From assembly GCA_964627305.1 (NCBI GenBank), contig CAZVHP010000004.1:124001-188000 (forward strand): a stretch of DNA of 64,000 nucleotides, read 5' to 3'. Positions within the stretch are counted from its first letter, which is position 1. Every line of letters begins with the position of its first letter. This DNA comes from WJKG01 sp964627305 (GTDB lineage: Bacteria > Zixibacteria > MSB-5A5 > GN15 > FEB-12). Shown one piece after another: positions 42,281 to 51,649 of this stretch. The notes below the pieces were generated by a model that was given only the letters and a program-made list of their open reading frames with translations, was not told the DNA's origin and searched no databases. The position numbers and the translations under genes were made by a program.

Positions 42281-43894
42281 ATGTATCGCGTACCGACCCC
42301 CGTCAACGAGCCGGTCCGTATGTACGAACCGGGGAGCAAGGACCGTGAAGAGCTTCTCAAAGCTCTCAAGCAGCTCCGCGACAACCCGGTAGAGATCCCG
42401 CTGGTAATTGGCGGCAAAGAAGTCAAAACCGGCGACATCAAAGAGATTACGGCCCCGCACAACCACAAGCTCGTGCTCGGAAGATACCATCAGGGCGGAG
42501 AGAAGGAAGTCAAAATGGCCGTTGATGCCGCCCTTGAGGCTCGTCAGACCTGGGAGCACCTGGCCTGGGAGCAACGCGCCGCCATCTTCCTTCGCGCCGC
42601 TGAACTGCTCACGGGTCCTTACCGCCATTTGATGAACGCCGCTGCCATGCTCGCGCATTCCAAGAACATCTATCAGGCGGAAATCGATGCTGTCTGCGAA
42701 CTGGCCGACTTCTACCGCTTCAACTGCCATTTCGCCCAGCAGATCTACGATCTCCAGCCGCTCAACGCCGCCGGTATCTGGGACCGCATGGACCATCGCC
42801 CGCTGGAAGGATTCATATTCGCGGTCACACCGTTTAACTTCATCTCCATCAATGGCAACCTCCCGACTGCGCCCGCCATCATGGGCAATGTGTCCGTCTG
42901 GAAACCGGCCTCTACAGCCGTCTATACGTCCCATTTGCTCATGAAGATCTTTCGCGAGGCGGGCCTGCCGCCGGGTGTCATCAATATGATCTTCGCCCGC
43001 GGCAAAGCAATTGGGGACACGGTGCTGCGCAACGAGCATCTGGCCGGGATTCACTTTACTGGCAGCACTGGCGTCTTCCAGACCATGTGGCGAACGGTCG
43101 GCGAAAGTATCGCCAAATACCGCTCCTACCCCCGTATCGTCGGCGAGACCGGCGGCAAGGATTTCATTATCGCCCACCACACCGCCAACATTGACGAACT
43201 GGTCACGGCCATTGTCAGAGGAGGCTACGAATTTCAGGGGCAAAAGTGCTCGGCCGTCTCACGGTGCTATATCCCGGAGTCACTCTGGCCCGAAACCAGG
43301 CAGAAGCTGGTATCACAGGTCAAGAGCCTGAAGATGGGCGACCCGGAGGACTTCACCAACTTCGTCAACGCCGTTATCGACAAGGCCGCCTTTGAGTCTA
43401 TCACGGCCTACATCGATCACGCCAAAGGCGACGACAACTACGAGATTCTGGCCGGTGGCAACTACGATGACACCAAAGGCTGGTTCATCGAGCCGACCCT
43501 GATCCTGTCGAAAGACCCACATGCCAAACTGATGGAAGAGGAGATCTTCGGCCCGGTCGTTACTCTGTATGTCTACAAGGACGACGAGTACGCCAACGCC
43601 CTGCACCTGGTCGACACCACCTCGCCGTATGCCCTGACCGGAGCCGTGTTTGCCACTGACCGCAACGCCATTGCCCTGGCCGAGCGCAAGCTCCGCCATG
43701 CCGCGGGGAATTTCTATATCAATGACAAGCCGACCGGCGCCGTCGTCGGCCAGCAACCGTTTGGCGGTGGCCGAGCCAGCGGCACCAACGACAAGGCCGG
43801 CGCTATCCAGAACATGCTGCGCTGGACCAGCCCGCGCTCCGTCAAGGAAAACCTCGTTCCGCCGCGGGACTACCGGTATCCGTTCATGGGATAA
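42281..43894 (+). CDS. pruA: L-glutamate gamma-semialdehyde dehydrogenase
   Basis: 537 residues from the ATG at 42281, with GGAGG 6 bases upstream. The 1-pyrroline-5-carboxylate dehydrogenase oxidises glutamate semialdehyde to glutamate with NAD, finishing proline or ornithine breakdown. Markers are the FAVTPFNFISINGNLPTAPA start, IVGETGGKDFIIAH and GYEFQGQKCSAVSR with the catalytic Cys. No proline dehydrogenase gene lies in the window. Confidence 0.95.
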   Translation: MYRVPTPVNEPVRMYEPGSKDREELLKALKQLRDNPVEIPLVIGGKEVKTGDIKEITAPHNHKLVLGRYHQGGEKEVKMAVDAALEARQTWEHLAWEQRAAIFLRAAELLTGPYRHLMNAAAMLAHSKNIYQAEIDAVCELADFYRFNCHFAQQIYDLQPLNAAGIWDRMDHRPLEGFIFAVTPFNFISINGNLPTAPAIMGNVSVWKPASTAVYTSHLLMKIFREAGLPPGVINMIFARGKAIGDTVLRNEHLAGIHFTGSTGVFQTMWRTVGESIAKYRSYPRIVGETGGKDFIIAHHTANIDELVTAIVRGGYEFQGQKCSAVSRCYIPESLWPETRQKLVSQVKSLKMGDPEDFTNFVNAVIDKAAFESITAYIDHAKGDDNYEILAGGNYDDTKGWFIEPTLILSKDPHAKLMEEEIFGPVVTLYVYKDDEYANALHLVDTTSPYALTGAVFATDRNAIALAERKLRHAAGNFYINDKPTGAVVGQQPFGGGRASGTNDKAGAIQNMLRWTSPRSVKENLVPPRDYRYPFMG

Positions 43895-43934
43895 GCTGAC
43901 TAGCCCTTTTCGGAACGACATCAGAATGACATTC

Positions 43935-43969
43935 GGCCCGCCGTCGCTCATGCCGGCGGGCCTTATCTT
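43935..43969 (+). terminator. Intrinsic terminator of pruA
   Basis: 9-bp stem GGCCCGCCG (43935-43943) with CGGCGGGCC (43954-43962), 10-base loop, then TTATCTT. Confidence 0.8.
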
Positions 43970-44049
43970 GCCAGCTGCTGTTGCGTCTCCATCATTTAGC
44001 TGTTCAAATCCCGGTCAAGAAACTCACCCCAGTAACCGTTAATACCAAT

Positions 44050-44997
44050 ATGGAGCCGTCTATTCCCGAGACTATCGGTCACTATCGGATCATCGAGAAG
44101 ATCGGTCATGGCGAAATCGGAGAGGTCTTCACCGCCTACGATTCCGGGCTTGATCGCGCTGTTAACCTCAAGGTGCTCAATCCCGAATGGTGCCGATCAA
44201 CCGCCTTCGTCAACCGCCTGACCTTCAAGGTCAAACAGGTCAGCCAGTTGCATCATCAGAACATCAGGCGGGTCTTCGGGCTGGATGCTTTCAAAGACCG
44301 TATCGTGATTGTTCAGGAGCACATCGAGGGACAGACGCTCTGCGACCGCCTGCGCTTCGGACACTTCGACGAGATGGGGTTCTACGCCCTGATCATGCAG
44401 ATATGCCAGGGGCTGGGCTGCGCCCACGAACACCGTGTTGTCCACGGTAACCTGAAATCCTCAAACCTCATCCTCGACGAGAGCGGCAGGGTCAAAATAA
44501 CGGACTTCGGACTGGAGCGTCGAATCGACTACATCGGAGGCAATCTCCCGGAACCGCAGATCTGGCAGGTTCGATACCTCGCCCCCGAACAGCTTCGGGG
44601 AGAATCCCCGAAGTCAACAACCGATGTCTTCTGCCTGGGTGTCATCTTCTATGAGATGCTGGCTGGGCAGCTTCCCTTCAATGGCGACACGGCGCCTGCG
44701 GTCATCAACAGCATTCGCTACGAGAGGCCCGACTTCGAGTTGCTCAGACGGGCCGGAGTACACGGCGACACCGTGCTGCTGCTGGACAAAATGATGGCCA
44801 AGAACCCCGAGGACCGTTTCATCAACGCCAACGAGGTACTGCTCTCGGCCGATGCCATAGCCGTCTTCGAACGTAATTTCCGACCGAGCGGCCCCCCCCG
44901 CAAGCACCGCTACTCCCCCCGGCAGTATCTTCTCATATCGATGTTGATGGCCCTGCTGCTCATCTTCTGGCTGGTCATAACCACCGTCCACCGCTGA
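44050..44997 (+). CDS. Membrane-anchored Ser/Thr-kinase-like pseudokinase
   Basis: 315 residues from the ATG at 44050. The kinase fold is intact: Gly loop (EKIGHGEIGEVFTAYD), VAIK Lys 41 (VNLKVL), DFG Asp 152 (ITDFGLE) and APE (YLAPEQ). Two key residues differ: the alpha-C Glu position reads Lys 60, and the HRD catalytic Asp is Asn 134 (VVHGNLKSSN). A single C-terminal membrane helix (LLISMLMALLLIFWLVITTV) ends the protein. HGN-type kinases are predicted to be catalytically dead or very weak. Confidence 0.85.
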   Translation: MEPSIPETIGHYRIIEKIGHGEIGEVFTAYDSGLDRAVNLKVLNPEWCRSTAFVNRLTFKVKQVSQLHHQNIRRVFGLDAFKDRIVIVQEHIEGQTLCDRLRFGHFDEMGFYALIMQICQGLGCAHEHRVVHGNLKSSNLILDESGRVKITDFGLERRIDYIGGNLPEPQIWQVRYLAPEQLRGESPKSTTDVFCLGVIFYEMLAGQLPFNGDTAPAVINSIRYERPDFELLRRAGVHGDTVLLLDKMMAKNPEDRFINANEVLLSADAIAVFERNFRPSGPPRKHRYSPRQYLLISMLMALLLIFWLVITTVHR

Positions 44998-45228
44998 CCT
45001 GACCGATCCCGCCTTCATCGCACTTCCCATCACTTCGTGGATCGCGGCCTGACCCGGCCACAGGCGTGGCCGAATGGCAAAAAAGTGTTTGCCTGACTGG
45101 CCTAATTGGGTAGTTTACAGGGTTTGCCGGGAACTGTCGCCCTGCGATCACACAACACTGGTGCGAACAGAACCCTGAACCTGATTGAAACGGACCCTTT
45201 TATTGAACGTTGAGGTATCACGGAAGTA

Positions 45229-47628
45229 ATGAGACTGACCCACAACGCTGAACAGATTGACATCTCCCGGGTATTGCCGGTCATCCCGCTTCGGGATGTG
45301 GTGATCTTCCCCCATATGATATACCCGCTGCTGGTGGGACGGTCCTTCACTATCAATGCCCTGCAGGCGGCGATGGCTGACAACCGCCAGGTCATGCTGG
45401 TAGCCCAGCGTGCGGCCAATATCGACAACCCCCGCCAGTCGGAACTGTACCAGATTGGCCTGGTCGCCCGCGTGCTTCAGGTGATGAAAATGCCGAACGG
45501 CACGCTGAAAGTGCTTGTCGAGGGGCTGGTGCGCGCCGAAATAGAATCGCTGATCGAGGAAGATGGCTACCTGAAGGCCGGACTGAATATCATTCCCCCG
45601 GATACCGCCGACGGCGAAAAAGAGATTGAGGCCCTGTCCCGTAGTGTCAGCGAGCAGTTCTCAGAATACGTCCGCCTCAACCGCCGCCTGCCCGATGAAG
45701 TCCTGGTGTCGGTTGCATCCATCGAGCAATACCACCAGCAGGCCGACACCATTGCCGCCCATCTGCTGCAGAAAATAGAAGTCAAGCAGCGATTGCTTGA
45801 GGCAACCACGGTTCGACGGCAGTTCAGGATCCTCTCGGAGGTCCTCAAGGAGGAAATCGAGATTCTGCGCATAGAACAGCGCATCGACGGCTCTGTGCGC
45901 GAATCAATGTCTCGCAGCCAGCGGGAGTTCTACCTGCAGCAGCAGCTCAAGGCAATCAAGGACGAACTCGGGCAGTTCGAGGAACCCGGGGCGGAGGTCG
46001 ATGATCTCTACTCCCGGCTGGATACCGACGAGTATCCGGAGGAGGTGCGGGCCAGGGCCGAAGAAGAGATCAAGAAGCTCTCCAAGATGCACCCCTACTC
46101 CGCCGAGGCCGCCGTCGTGCGCTCCTACCTCGACTGGCTCCTCGGCCTGCCGTGGAACGACTTCACCGAGGACCGAACCGAGTTCTCTCAGGTCAAGCAG
46201 ATCCTTGACAGCGATCACTATGGCCTAGAGAAAGCCAAGAAGCGGATTGTCGAGCACCTGGCCATCATCAAGCTGGCCGGTCAGGTCAAGGGACCCATCC
46301 TGTGCCTGGTCGGTCCTCCCGGCGTAGGAAAGACCTCCGTCGGCCGTTCCATCGCCCGCGCCCTGGGACGCAAGTTTGTCCGCATGTCACTGGGCGGGGT
46401 GCACGATGAAGCCGAAATCCGCGGCCACCGAAGGACCTACATCGGCGCGCTGCCGGGACGAATCCTGCAGGCCGTCAAGAAGTCCGGCTCTGCCAACCCC
46501 GTGTTCCTGCTCGACGAAGTCGACAAGCTCGGCAAAGACTTCCGCGGCGACCCTGCTTCCGCCCTTCTGGAGGTTCTTGACCCCGAACAGAATAATACCT
46601 TCACCGACAATTACCTTGAGGTTGAGTTCGACCTGTCCCACATTCTCTTCGTCACCACCGCCAACAGCATGGCCACCATTCCGCCGGCGCTGCGTGACCG
46701 CATGGAGATCATTCGCCTGCCCGGTTACCTTGACTTCGAGAAGCTGGCCATCGCCCGCGACTACCTCCTTCCGAAACTCAAGAGTGAAATGGGGATGGAG
46801 TCGATGACTGTCACGTTCGACGAAGATGCCCTCTACGACATCATTCGCAACTACACCCGCGAGGCAGGGGTGCGTGAACTGGAGCGCCAGCTCGCGGCCG
46901 TCCTGCGCAAGTCGGCGGTCAAACTGGCCGAGGGAAGCAGTATCCGCCGGCTCTCTTTCTCGAAACGAAAGGTGTCATCACTGCTCGGCGCTCCGAAATA
47001 CGCGGACACGAACCTGAAGACACAGCCGACTGTCGGCTACGCTATCGGCCTTGCCTGGACTGAGATGGGGGGCGCCGTCATGCCTGTCGAAGTGGCCCTC
47101 ATGCGTGGCAAAGGAAAGCTCACGCTCACCGGTTCGCTCGGCGATGTCATGCAGGAGTCAGCCACGGCCGCACTGTCGTTTGTCCGTGAGTACGCGGCCC
47201 GGTTTGGCCTCAATGACAACTTCTTCGAAAACCTTGAGCTACACGTGCACATCCCCGAGGGAGCGGTGCCCAAGGAAGGCCCCTCGGCCGGCGTCACACT
47301 GCTGACGGCCTTCATTTCGGCCCTGACCGGTATCCCGGTGCGCTCAGATATCGCCATGACCGGCGAGGTGACCCTCACCGGAGATGTCCTCGCTGTCGGC
47401 GGACTGAACGAGAAACTGCTCGCCGCCAAACGGATGGGGATCATGGAAGTGATAGTCCCCGCCAAGAATCGCAAGGATATTGGCGAGTTCCCCACAGATT
47501 TGGTCAAGGGGCTGAAGATCCACTATGTGCGGTCGGTCAAGCAAATGCTCGGGTTGTCACTGACCCGCAACCCGTTTGTCAAACCGCACGCCAGGGCTAT
47601 TCGTCAACGTAACCTGGGCCTCAATTAA
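45229..47628 (+). CDS. lon: ATP-dependent protease La (Lon)
   Basis: 799 residues, the usual length. N-domain with RVLPVIPLRDVVIFPHMIYP, AAA+ Walker A (LCLVGPPGVGKTSVGRSIAR), Walker B (PVFLLDEVDKLGK), and the C-terminal Ser-Lys peptidase (VPKEGPSAGVTLLTAFI; Lys in GDVLAVGGLNEKLLAAKRMG). GGAAG before the ATG. No CIRCE or sigma-32 promoter was recognised upstream. Head of a likely lon-engB-purA-FKBP run on the plus strand. Confidence 0.97.
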   Translation: MRLTHNAEQIDISRVLPVIPLRDVVIFPHMIYPLLVGRSFTINALQAAMADNRQVMLVAQRAANIDNPRQSELYQIGLVARVLQVMKMPNGTLKVLVEGLVRAEIESLIEEDGYLKAGLNIIPPDTADGEKEIEALSRSVSEQFSEYVRLNRRLPDEVLVSVASIEQYHQQADTIAAHLLQKIEVKQRLLEATTVRRQFRILSEVLKEEIEILRIEQRIDGSVRESMSRSQREFYLQQQLKAIKDELGQFEEPGAEVDDLYSRLDTDEYPEEVRARAEEEIKKLSKMHPYSAEAAVVRSYLDWLLGLPWNDFTEDRTEFSQVKQILDSDHYGLEKAKKRIVEHLAIIKLAGQVKGPILCLVGPPGVGKTSVGRSIARALGRKFVRMSLGGVHDEAEIRGHRRTYIGALPGRILQAVKKSGSANPVFLLDEVDKLGKDFRGDPASALLEVLDPEQNNTFTDNYLEVEFDLSHILFVTTANSMATIPPALRDRMEIIRLPGYLDFEKLAIARDYLLPKLKSEMGMESMTVTFDEDALYDIIRNYTREAGVRELERQLAAVLRKSAVKLAEGSSIRRLSFSKRKVSSLLGAPKYADTNLKTQPTVGYAIGLAWTEMGGAVMPVEVALMRGKGKLTLTGSLGDVMQESATAALSFVREYAARFGLNDNFFENLELHVHIPEGAVPKEGPSAGVTLLTAFISALTGIPVRSDIAMTGEVTLTGDVLAVGGLNEKLLAAKRMGIMEVIVPAKNRKDIGEFPTDLVKGLKIHYVRSVKQMLGLSLTRNPFVKPHARAIRQRNLGLN

Positions 47629-47681
47629 GAGCCCGTCTCGGCTCTCGGGCACAGGTGCGCCCGGTCAGAAAGGAGATAACG

Positions 47682-48284
47682 ATGGCCGCCAGCGTCAATG
47701 AATGCACCTTCAGCGGCTCCGTTTATTCACTTTCACAATTGCCCGCCGATGGCCTGCCGCAGATAGCGTTCGCGGGGCGGTCCAATGTCGGCAAATCGTC
47801 CCTGCTTAACCGCCTGGTGGGCCGCAAGAAAATGGCCAAGGTGTCATCTACCCCGGGCAAAACACGGTCACTGAACTTCTTTCTGATCAACAAACGCTTC
47901 TACTTCGTCGATCTCCCGGGCTACGGCTATGCCAAAGTCGCCAGAAAGGTTCGCGAAAGCTGGGGGGAACTGGTGGAAAAGTACCTCGAGACCTCCCCTG
48001 ACCTGATCGGGCTGGTGCTGCTGCTGGACTGCCGTCGCGACCCCACTCCAGAGGACGCCCAATTGCTCCAGTGGCTCGCCGCGCGACAGATTCCGGCACT
48101 GGCGGCCATTACCAAAGTCGACAAGATAAACCGTAATCACATAGCAGCCAAACAACAGCAGATAGAAACGGAACTGGGCCTGGCCACGGTTCCCTTTTCG
48201 GCCGTCAAAGGCACCGGCAAGAACGAGCTTCTGAGCACCGTTTTTGACCTGGTGGCGGATCAATCCAAACGCACAAAGGCTTAG
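47682..48284 (+). CDS. engB: Ribosome-biogenesis GTPase EngB/YsxC
   Basis: 200 residues from the ATG at 47682 with AGGAG 6 bases upstream. G1 FAGRSNVGKSSLLNRLVG, the STPGKTRSLNFF switch, G3 FVDLPGYGYAKV, G4 TKVDK, G5 SAVKG. Acts in 50S assembly. 53 bases after lon and 5 before purA. Confidence 0.97.
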   Translation: MAASVNECTFSGSVYSLSQLPADGLPQIAFAGRSNVGKSSLLNRLVGRKKMAKVSSTPGKTRSLNFFLINKRFYFVDLPGYGYAKVARKVRESWGELVEKYLETSPDLIGLVLLLDCRRDPTPEDAQLLQWLAARQIPALAAITKVDKINRNHIAAKQQQIETELGLATVPFSAVKGTGKNELLSTVFDLVADQSKRTKA

Positions 48285-48289
48285 ATGAC

Positions 48290-49570
48290 ATGAAGAAGAA
48301 CCGGATAGTGGTGGGATGCCAGTGGGGCGACGAAGGCAAAGGTAAGGTTGTCGACCTGCTGGCGGCCGATGTTGACATCATTGCCCGCTTCCAGGGCGGA
48401 GCCAACGCCGGCCACACCATCGTCGTCGATGACACCAAATACGTACTGCATCTGATTCCATCGGGAATCGTTCACGACGGCAAGGAATGCTACATCGGCA
48501 ATGGTGTCGTGCTCGACCCAATCGGCTTCGTAGAGGAACTCCGGGTGCTCGACAGCCAGGGCATCGACTACCATGGCCGCCTGTTCGTTTCCCCGGCAAC
48601 AAACCTTGTCCTGCCCTATCACAAGCTGATCGATGCCATCGATGAGAAGAACCGCGGCACCTCCTCTATCGGTACCACCAGGCGGGGCATCGGCCCGGCC
48701 TATATCGACAAAGTCGCCCGCAACGGCATCAGGATCGCTGATCTGTTCGCGCCTGATCGCCTCAAGAAGCGGCTTGACTGGCAACGCGTTATCAAGGAAC
48801 GCTACCTTGCCGACTCGACCGATGAGCGCGCCGATCTGAACCGCACCTACGAGATGCTGATCGACATGCAGAAGGTGTTCCGGGAGATGGTCGTCGACGT
48901 CTCCCGCTCACTCTTCGAGGCGCATCGCACCGGACGCACGATCCTGTACGAGGGCGCCCAGGGCGTTATGCTCGATGTTGATCTCGGCACCTACCCGTTT
49001 GCCACCTCCTCCAATACCACCGCTGGCGGTGCGCTTACCGGGCTGGGGATAGGACCCCGGATGATCGATGAGGTCGTCGGTGTCATCAAGGCCTACACGA
49101 CCCGCGTGGGAGCAGGCCCGTTCCCGACTGAGCTGATTGATGATGTCGGCGAGCACCTGCGCCGACGGGGCGACGAATTCGGCGCCACCACCGGCCGACC
49201 GCGTCGCTGCGGCTGGCTGGACCTCGTGCAGCTTCGCCACGCCATGCGCATCAACGGTGTCGATTCCATCGCCGTCACCAAGCTCGACGTGCTCGATGAG
49301 AGTAGCGAAATCAAAGTATGCACCGAATACGAGCTCGACGGCCAGCGGATCGACCAAGTACCCCTTGACCTCTCGGAACTGAGCCATGTAAGACCTGTCT
49401 ACAGGACGCTTCCCGGATGGCTCAGCCCCACCACGGGAGTCACGAACTTTGCGGATCTGCCCCAAAGCGCCCGGCAGTATCTCAATTTCATCGCCGAGGA
49501 CTTGGGGGTGAAAATCTGCCTGGTGTCTACCGGCGCCAAACGGCAACAGACAATCATGTGCAACGCATAG
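48290..49570 (+). CDS. purA: Adenylosuccinate synthetase
   Basis: 426 residues. Converts IMP, Asp and GTP to adenylosuccinate. Marks are GCQWGDEGKGKVVDL, GGANAGHTIV, IGTTRRGIGPAYIDKVARNG, GAQGVMLDVDLGTYPFATSS and GRPRRCGWLDLVQLR. Starts 5 bases after the engB stop, so the two are one transcript; no separate SD is evident. Confidence 0.97.
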   Translation: MKKNRIVVGCQWGDEGKGKVVDLLAADVDIIARFQGGANAGHTIVVDDTKYVLHLIPSGIVHDGKECYIGNGVVLDPIGFVEELRVLDSQGIDYHGRLFVSPATNLVLPYHKLIDAIDEKNRGTSSIGTTRRGIGPAYIDKVARNGIRIADLFAPDRLKKRLDWQRVIKERYLADSTDERADLNRTYEMLIDMQKVFREMVVDVSRSLFEAHRTGRTILYEGAQGVMLDVDLGTYPFATSSNTTAGGALTGLGIGPRMIDEVVGVIKAYTTRVGAGPFPTELIDDVGEHLRRRGDEFGATTGRPRRCGWLDLVQLRHAMRINGVDSIAVTKLDVLDESSEIKVCTEYELDGQRIDQVPLDLSELSHVRPVYRTLPGWLSPTTGVTNFADLPQSARQYLNFIAEDLGVKICLVSTGAKRQQTIMCNA

Positions 49571-49591
49571 CAATCGATGGAGATGACTATT

Positions 49592-50092
49592 ATGACGCGC
49601 TACTCCCTGCAGCTTACGGCCGCTATGGTATCCGTGATAATCCTCTTGGCCACAGGATGCGGCTCCAAGAAAAGCGAATCTACCAATGACGTGAAGCCTG
49701 AGGCAATCGAAGTCACAGCGACCGTCGACGAATTCCGCGAGCTTCAGGGCGGCCTGCTGGTTAAAGACGTGGAAATCGGTGACGGTCGAACGGCCCGGGC
49801 CGGTGATCAGCTCGATATGCACTACACGGGCTGGTTGTATGTCAACGGGAAGAAGGGCCAGAAGTTCGACTCCTCGTACGACCGTCACGAGCCTTTCGGT
49901 TTCCGTCTCGGCGCCGGGCAGGTCATTCGCGGCTGGGACTGGGGAGTAGCCGGAATGCAGGAAGGCGGCACACGCGAGTTGATCATTCCTCCGGATCTGG
50001 CGTACGGCTCAAGAGCGGTCGGCGGCGGCCTCATCCCGGCAAACTCGACCCTGTTCTTCGAGGTCAAGCTGGTCAAAATACGAAACCGATGA
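49592..50092 (+). CDS. FKBP-type peptidyl-prolyl isomerase lipoprotein
   Basis: 166 residues from the ATG at 49592, with GGAG 9 bases upstream. Signal peptide with lipobox (LLATGC, Cys 23), then a single FKBP domain: KDVEIGDGRTARAGDQLDMH, KGQKFDSSYDRHEPFGFRLG, QVIRGWDWGVAGMQEGGTRE, PPDLAYGSRAVGG. It folds proteins in the periplasm or on the outer membrane. Last gene before a terminator. Confidence 0.92.
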   Translation: MTRYSLQLTAAMVSVIILLATGCGSKKSESTNDVKPEAIEVTATVDEFRELQGGLLVKDVEIGDGRTARAGDQLDMHYTGWLYVNGKKGQKFDSSYDRHEPFGFRLGAGQVIRGWDWGVAGMQEGGTRELIIPPDLAYGSRAVGGGLIPANSTLFFEVKLVKIRNR

Positions 50093-50120
50093 CCACCGGC
50101 CGGGATATCGCAACAGAAAG

Positions 50121-50150
50121 AAGGCGCCCGTTCTGCCGGGCGCCTTTCTC
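50121..50150 (+). terminator. Intrinsic terminator of the lon-engB-purA-FKBP run
   Basis: 10-bp stem AAGGCGCCCG (50121-50130) with CGGGCGCCTT (50137-50146), 6-base loop, then TCTC. Confidence 0.8.
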
Positions 50151-50409
50151 CATTGCGAACGCTGTTCTAAGAGAGGTACCAAATCGGCCCGCTTCAGCAG
50201 GCGAGCCATCGTTTCCGAATTGTATCCGTTATACTTCCAAGCTCCCGGTTCGGTTTCGAAAACCTGCCGCTGGTAGCGCAAAAAAAGCTCCCATCCACCG
50301 GATGTTCTCTGCTCGCGGCACCAAGGTACCTAAATTCTTGACAAACCCCGTGCGATTGGGTTTGTTGTAAAGTTCATGTTAACAATGGATTTGCCAATCA
50401 GGAGCGAAT
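50151..50409. other. Intergenic region upstream of the SPT-like gene
   Basis: No supported gene. TTGACA at 50338-50343 with a T-rich region after 17-20 bases (TTTGTTGTAAAGT) may be the promoter. The rest carries no recognised structure. Confidence 0.45.
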
Positions 50410-51636
50410 GTGAAGGCTGAACAGAAAGCCTCAGCATTGTACGGTGACCTGTTCGCCAAATGCCGCACTTACACCGACCCGGACAAGGTGAAGGCGCTGG
50501 GGATCTATCCCTATTTTCACCCGATGCAGTCCGCGCCCGGCGATGAGGTGGTTGTCGACGGCAAGCCGTGCATTATGATAGGCTCCAACAACTACCTCGG
50601 CCTGGTCAACCATCCGAAGGTCAAGGAGGCTGCCGCCGAGGCCACGCGCAGGTTCGGCACCGGCTGCACCGGATCGCGCTTCCTTAATGGCACCCTTGAT
50701 CTGCATATCGAGCTGGAAGAACGCCTGGCAAAATTCATGAAGCGCGAGGCCTGCCTGGTCTTCTCGACCGGGTTCCAGACCAATCTCGGCACCATCTCCA
50801 CCCTGGTCGGCAAGAACGACATCATCATCATTGACCGCGCCGATCATGCCTGCATTGTCGACGGCGCCCGGCTCTCCTGGGGCAAACTCCACAAGTTCGC
50901 CCACAACGACATAGACGACCTCGCCCGCCTCCTTGACTTGATGCGCCAGGAACGCCCCAACTCAGGGTTACTGATTGTTGTCGATGGTGTCTTCAGCATG
51001 GAAGGCGACATTATCAAGCTGCCCGCCCTCGTTGAACTGGCCGAGCAGTATGGCGCCCAGGTGATGGTTGATGATGCCCACGCGATTGGCGTTCTCGGCA
51101 AAACCGGCGCCGGTACCGCCGAGCATTTCGACCTGATCGATCGCGTCGGCCTGACCACCGGCACCTTTTCCAAGTCATTTGCATCACTGGGCGGATTCGT
51201 CGTCGGTGACGCTGACGTCCTCAAGTACATTCAGCACCGGGCCCGGGCCCTCATCTTCTCCGCCTCTATTCCACCGGCCAACGCCGCCGCGGTGCTGGCC
51301 TGCCTGGACATCATCGAGAAAGAGCCGGAGCGACGCGAGCACCTGTGGAAGAATGCCCTGAGAATACAAAACGAGTTCCGACAACTCGGTTTCAACATCC
51401 TGAACACCCAGACGCCTATCATACCGATTGTGGTCGGCGAAGACCTCGACGCATTCAGGTTCTGGAAAGAGCTGTACGAGGAGGGTGTTTTCACCAATCC
51501 CGTCATTTCACCGGCGGTACCCCCCGGCCAGGCGCTGATCCGGACCTCCTACACCGCTACACATACCGACGAGCAACTCGACCGCGTCGTGGAAGTCATG
51601 GCCAGAGTTGGCCGTAAGCGCGGCCTGATTCCATAA
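50410..51636 (+). CDS. Alpha-oxoamine synthase, serine palmitoyltransferase-like
   Basis: 408 residues, PLP-dependent fold-type I. The PLP Lys 255 lies in TTGTFSKSFASLGGFVVG, His 147 in RADHACIVDGARLS and VMVDDAHAIGVLG provides the Asp. The GTFSKSFASLGG motif matches bacterial serine palmitoyltransferases (SPT) better than the GTLGKA of glycine C-acetyltransferase. The start YPYFHPMQSAPGDEVVVDGK with MIGSNNYLG also fits Bacteroidetes SPT. It would join a fatty acyl thioester to serine, the first step of sphingolipid synthesis. KBL or BioF activities remain possible. Confidence 0.82.
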   Translation: MKAEQKASALYGDLFAKCRTYTDPDKVKALGIYPYFHPMQSAPGDEVVVDGKPCIMIGSNNYLGLVNHPKVKEAAAEATRRFGTGCTGSRFLNGTLDLHIELEERLAKFMKREACLVFSTGFQTNLGTISTLVGKNDIIIIDRADHACIVDGARLSWGKLHKFAHNDIDDLARLLDLMRQERPNSGLLIVVDGVFSMEGDIIKLPALVELAEQYGAQVMVDDAHAIGVLGKTGAGTAEHFDLIDRVGLTTGTFSKSFASLGGFVVGDADVLKYIQHRARALIFSASIPPANAAAVLACLDIIEKEPERREHLWKNALRIQNEFRQLGFNILNTQTPIIPIVVGEDLDAFRFWKELYEEGVFTNPVISPAVPPGQALIRTSYTATHTDEQLDRVVEVMARVGRKRGLIP

Positions 51637-51649
51637 ATCACAGGAACGT

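Noticed and set aside
41699..43243. Long (514-codon) minus-strand frame across the methyltransferase and pruA
   Set aside because: Antisense shadow of two well-supported genes; no conserved motifs.
45000..45228. CIRCE or sigma-32 promoter ahead of lon
   Set aside because: No TTAGCACTC repeat and no CCCCAT-type -10.
48908..49888. 326-codon minus-strand frame
   Set aside because: Antisense of purA and FKBP, which are certain.
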